NCBI GenBank assembly: GCA_973895155.1
Contig: OZ316893.1
Coordinates: forward strand, 8,122,001-8,186,000
Length of the DNA stretch: 64,000 bases
Direction: 5' to 3'
Source of the DNA: Marsupella aquatica
Lineage: Eukaryota > Marchantiophyta
The notes beneath the pieces are model-generated. The model saw only the letters and a list, made by a program, of their open reading frames with translations. It was not told where the DNA came from and did no database searches. Made by a program: the position numbers and the translations under genes. Shown here piece after piece: positions 61,401 to 64,000 of this stretch (position 1 is the stretch's first letter; every line of letters begins with the position of its first letter).

Positions 61401-62500
61401 TCATGTCACCTCAACTCAGCCCTTGCTCAGTGATGACTCACACGTTATCTATTCCAGCTCCATCTTGCCAAAAATCAGGCAGCTCAATTTAAGCTCATGG
61501 TTGAGGTCCAAATTGTTCTTCAACTCCAACTTACAGTTCAGGGTCTCAGTGCACCAAAGTACTAACTTGATGTAGTTCAAGCTCACGGTTCTGCTGAAGA
61601 ATGTGCATGGTTGCATATGGTGAGTCAGCAGGTACTCACACAATAAACAACCTAGCTGATTGCTCCGAGCTTTCCTGCAACTCACCTTAAGCGCTCCCAT
61701 GATATATACTTGCTACTTGACCTAGCTTGCTCCAAGATTTCCCGCGACAGTCAAACTTTGCCCTACCTTGCAGGGCGCTCACACAATAGTGTGCGTGAGA
61801 ACGCCATTCCATGTGAACTTTTCACCAAAAAAACTTTTGTTGAGTGGGAGAAAGTGAAATTTTGGACATTCAAGAGGAACCGGGGAACCCTTGCCATCAA
61901 ATTTGGCCCTAAATTTTGGATGGGCAATAGGCGGCCATAAGGAAAAGCAAAGTTGTGGATGATGGTTGGCCATAAACAAACTAATGGCCATACCTTTTGC
62001 ACAAGGTTATTCACAGGGTTTTATATTAATTTTTTTAGTAACCTCCACAATTACTTATGATCAAGACATATGTCAAATTTTTATGGCAAAAAGTAATGGC
62101 AAGTGAGGTAGGAGGGTTTGCTGGAAAACGGCCAAGATTTATTCCTGGTTTTTTGAAAACACTATTTTTGAACCTCCCCACCCCCTTTGCCCGGTCTTGC
62201 TGACCCACACTTTAAGACACCCTATTTAGGTGTCTCAAACTTTGAAGTTGCGTGAAAAATGGCACCCAGAACTACCAGTTTTGGTCATGGGGCAGGATTG
62301 TGCAAACATGCATATTTGTGTCCACCACTTTTTTCTTGGGAATTTGTCATTGATGGTGACCGGAGGCCTAAAGGAGAAGTTTGAGACTCCCTGTTATATT
62401 GCTTTGATTGATGCCCACATTGATACTCAAAGTGGGGTCTCCAAACAAAACGGCAGATAATTCCACGCTGATGATTATTGGGAGACTCTTGTAAATTGGA
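58428..62500. other. No gene recognised
   Basis: A 4-kb AT-rich stretch with only short frames. The minus-strand frame at 60866-61243 begins with a hydrophobic, signal-like segment but has no support beyond that. No terminal repeats or tandem arrays were seen. Confidence 0.35.
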
Positions 62501-62504
62501 AAAA

Positions 62505-62968
62505 TTAGGTGCTCTATAGTCTAGGCGTCTAGGAGGGTCCGCCAGAGAGGTGCAGTTGAAACCCACCGCCGATGAACCAGGTTGCGTAAGGCTGACGGTG
62601 GCTCAGGTTCAACACAACGCGGAAGAGGGGGCCGACGGAAAGGCGGTGGGGCCCCATGCAACCCGCACTCCTTCTCCCTCTCCCAACAGAGCATGGCCAG
62701 TCTCACTAAGACAGGTGGACTGCGAGGAGGTTTGGTTCGGGAGCGAGATCTACGTTTAGGGTTGGCTCTGCTGAGACAAGAGCTTTGTACTAGAGCTCTC
62801 TCTTCGTCTCTCTGTCTCGTCCTCTTCGTTTCTGCTCGAGCAGAAGGAAGAGAGAGAGGGAGAACGAGAGAACGAACGAGCGAGGGTTTTGGGGGTGTGG
62901 GGGACGAGCAATTTAATTCGGAGTCGGGGGAATATCGGGAAGGTTGGAGGCACTGTGGTGTCGTCAAG
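62505..62968 (+). promoter_or_regulatory. Promoter and 5' leader region of ABCE1 copy 3
   Basis: This region matches 50920-51000 and 51480-52070 upstream of copy 2, including GAGCATGGCCAG, GACAGGTGGACTGCGAGGAG and the GCGAGGGTTTTGGGGGTGTG leader unit, here in a single copy. It lacks the MITE and the 97-base duplication found upstream of copy 2. The purine-rich GAGAGAGGGAGAACGAGAGA segment is a likely transcribed leader. Confidence 0.55.
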
Positions 62969-64000
62969 ATGTCGAACCGATTGACGAGGATCGCCATTGT
63001 GAGCTCGGATCGATGCAAGCCGAAGAAGTGCCGCCAGGAGTGTAAGAAGAGCTGCCCTGTGGTGAAGACAGGTATGCGTTTTGTGTTTGTTTCGCTGCGG
63101 TTCTTTGGTGTTTTGGTGTGTTGTGTGAGCTTGCTGTGTCTATTCATCGCTGGATCCGTTCATGGCGGGGTTGGCTTGTGCCTGTGGATGTGTTTTTTCT
63201 AGTCCCTTCGTCATTTCGTTTGCTTTGGGCAATTCTACTCAGTACACCGATTGCGGCACGTGGCTGTCTGAGTTTGGGTGGAATAAAGACTTTATGGTGA
63301 GGGCGTGGTTTTTGCTTCTTTTCTGAAGAGCGGTTGTCAAGCATGCCTGTTTTGGTTCTCTTTCTCCCTTTCTTCGTACGGTGTTAAAATTTCGTGGTTC
63401 CATGAGTAGTCAGCTGGAATTGTATCTAAACGAAAGTAGCATGATCTTGTCATCGTTGTGTGCTCTACGAACCTTACTACAGCTCCACTACCACTCGCAA
63501 GGTTAGGGTGTAAGTGAGGGCATTGATGATGGCGGATCATTCTTGCTTTCTATCCAGTGTTTCCGTATAGTGACGTTCCTCTTACGCTTCTGCCCCTCAT
63601 GTGTCTGAAACTTAATTACAGGGTGAGATAAATAAAATATCGACGACATTCTCATGCATCAGACCGGGCTGGATGGTTTGTTATGCTGCGCAGGAAAGCT
63701 CTGCATTGAGGTCTCTTCTGCTGCTAAAATTGCGTTCATATCAGAGGAGCTTTGTATCGGTTGTGGTATTTGCGTGAAGGTAAGAACTTGAAACCGAAAT
63801 CACCTGTGCATGATGTTGTGCTCCGTGACTGCTTAGTTTATAAACTTTCGTCGTTTGCATGTGAATTGTGGTAAGTAACAGCTAGTTCAACAAGCAGTGG
63901 GAATTCCAGTCGTCTGGCTGTTCATCGTGGATTTGTGGTTTTGTGAAGGGGCTTTAGTTGCCTTGATTCGTACGTCACTAGCGTGTCTTCCGTACCGCAG
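62969..64000 (+). CDS. ABCE1 / RNase L inhibitor ATPase, 5' part (runs off the window)
   Basis: ABCE1 is the essential cytosolic Fe-S ABC ATPase that splits 80S ribosomes after termination and during recycling. Exon 1 is 62969-63071 (103 nt), starting [20 protein letters not shown]. Exon 2 is 63694-63779 (86 nt), with KLCIEVSS and [13 protein letters not shown]. Phases match (1, then 0). The Fe-S domain Cys pattern (C-x4-C-x3-C-x3-C, then CxxCxxC) is intact. The window ends exactly at the exon 3 acceptor (CCGCAG at 63995-64000), and in copy 2 the next exon begins KC-FEAIQIINLP. There is no frame damage in this copy, so it may be the functional gene, but only 63 residues are visible and a third truncated copy cannot be excluded. 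Confidence 0.8.

Noticed and set aside
1-64000. CRISPR arrays, operons, rRNA or canonical tRNA genes
   Set aside because: The window is intron-containing eukaryotic DNA; the repeat arrays have no spacer structure and no rRNA segments or tRNA cloverleaf were recognised.

Overview
The window looks like nuclear DNA of a land plant, most likely a non-seed lineage (moss, liverwort, lycophyte or fern). The reasons are short GT-AG introns, a PPR protein with a C-terminal SMR-like region, a plant-type SNF2-RING helicase of the CHR27/CHR28/EDA16 group, an EG45-like secreted protein, and a LINE remnant with a plant zf-RVT-type C-terminus. No search could be run, so this placement is an inference. Roughly 60 % of the window is intergenic, AT-rich and full of decayed repeats.

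Layout. 1-4.3 kb: a 5'-truncated LINE (minus strand) inside a tandem-repeat array. 4.3-15.9 kb, minus strand: a gene of about 18 exons for a transmembrane channel-like (TMC) protein; 17 exons were placed with matching splice phases, and one small exon is unresolved. 20.7-21.4 kb, minus: a two-exon secreted EG45-like protein. 25.3-26.4 kb: a broken copy of the 5' end of ABCE1 (RNase L inhibitor), directly followed by a five-exon PPR-SMR gene (26.6-30.3 kb, plus). 35.9-43.6 kb, plus: an 11-exon SNF2-RING helicase of about 1459 residues. 45.7-47.2 kb, minus: an intronless secreted lipocalin whose barrel is interrupted by about 250 mostly helical residues. 47.9-48.5 kb: a minisatellite. 51-55 kb: a second broken ABCE1 5' copy, followed in the same orientation by exon fragments of an unidentified gene and of actin-related protein 2 (ARP2), then an opposite-strand tyrosine-recombinase fragment. 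56.2 and 58.3 kb: a 120-bp tandem repeat and a tRNA-derived SINE with target-site duplication. 62.9-64.0 kb: a third ABCE1 5' end, intact as far as the window goes.

The intact genes are unrelated housekeeping or regulatory genes: a membrane channel-like protein, a secreted protein, a probable organelle RNA factor, a nuclear remodeller, a lipocalin and a ribosome-recycling ATPase. They do not form a pathway. What links parts of the window is duplication: three ABCE1 5' ends, all on the plus strand, two of them pseudogenes. One of these has become a multi-gene chimera of the type made by gene-capturing transposons. A short CAG...CTG-ended MITE family is scattered through the same region.
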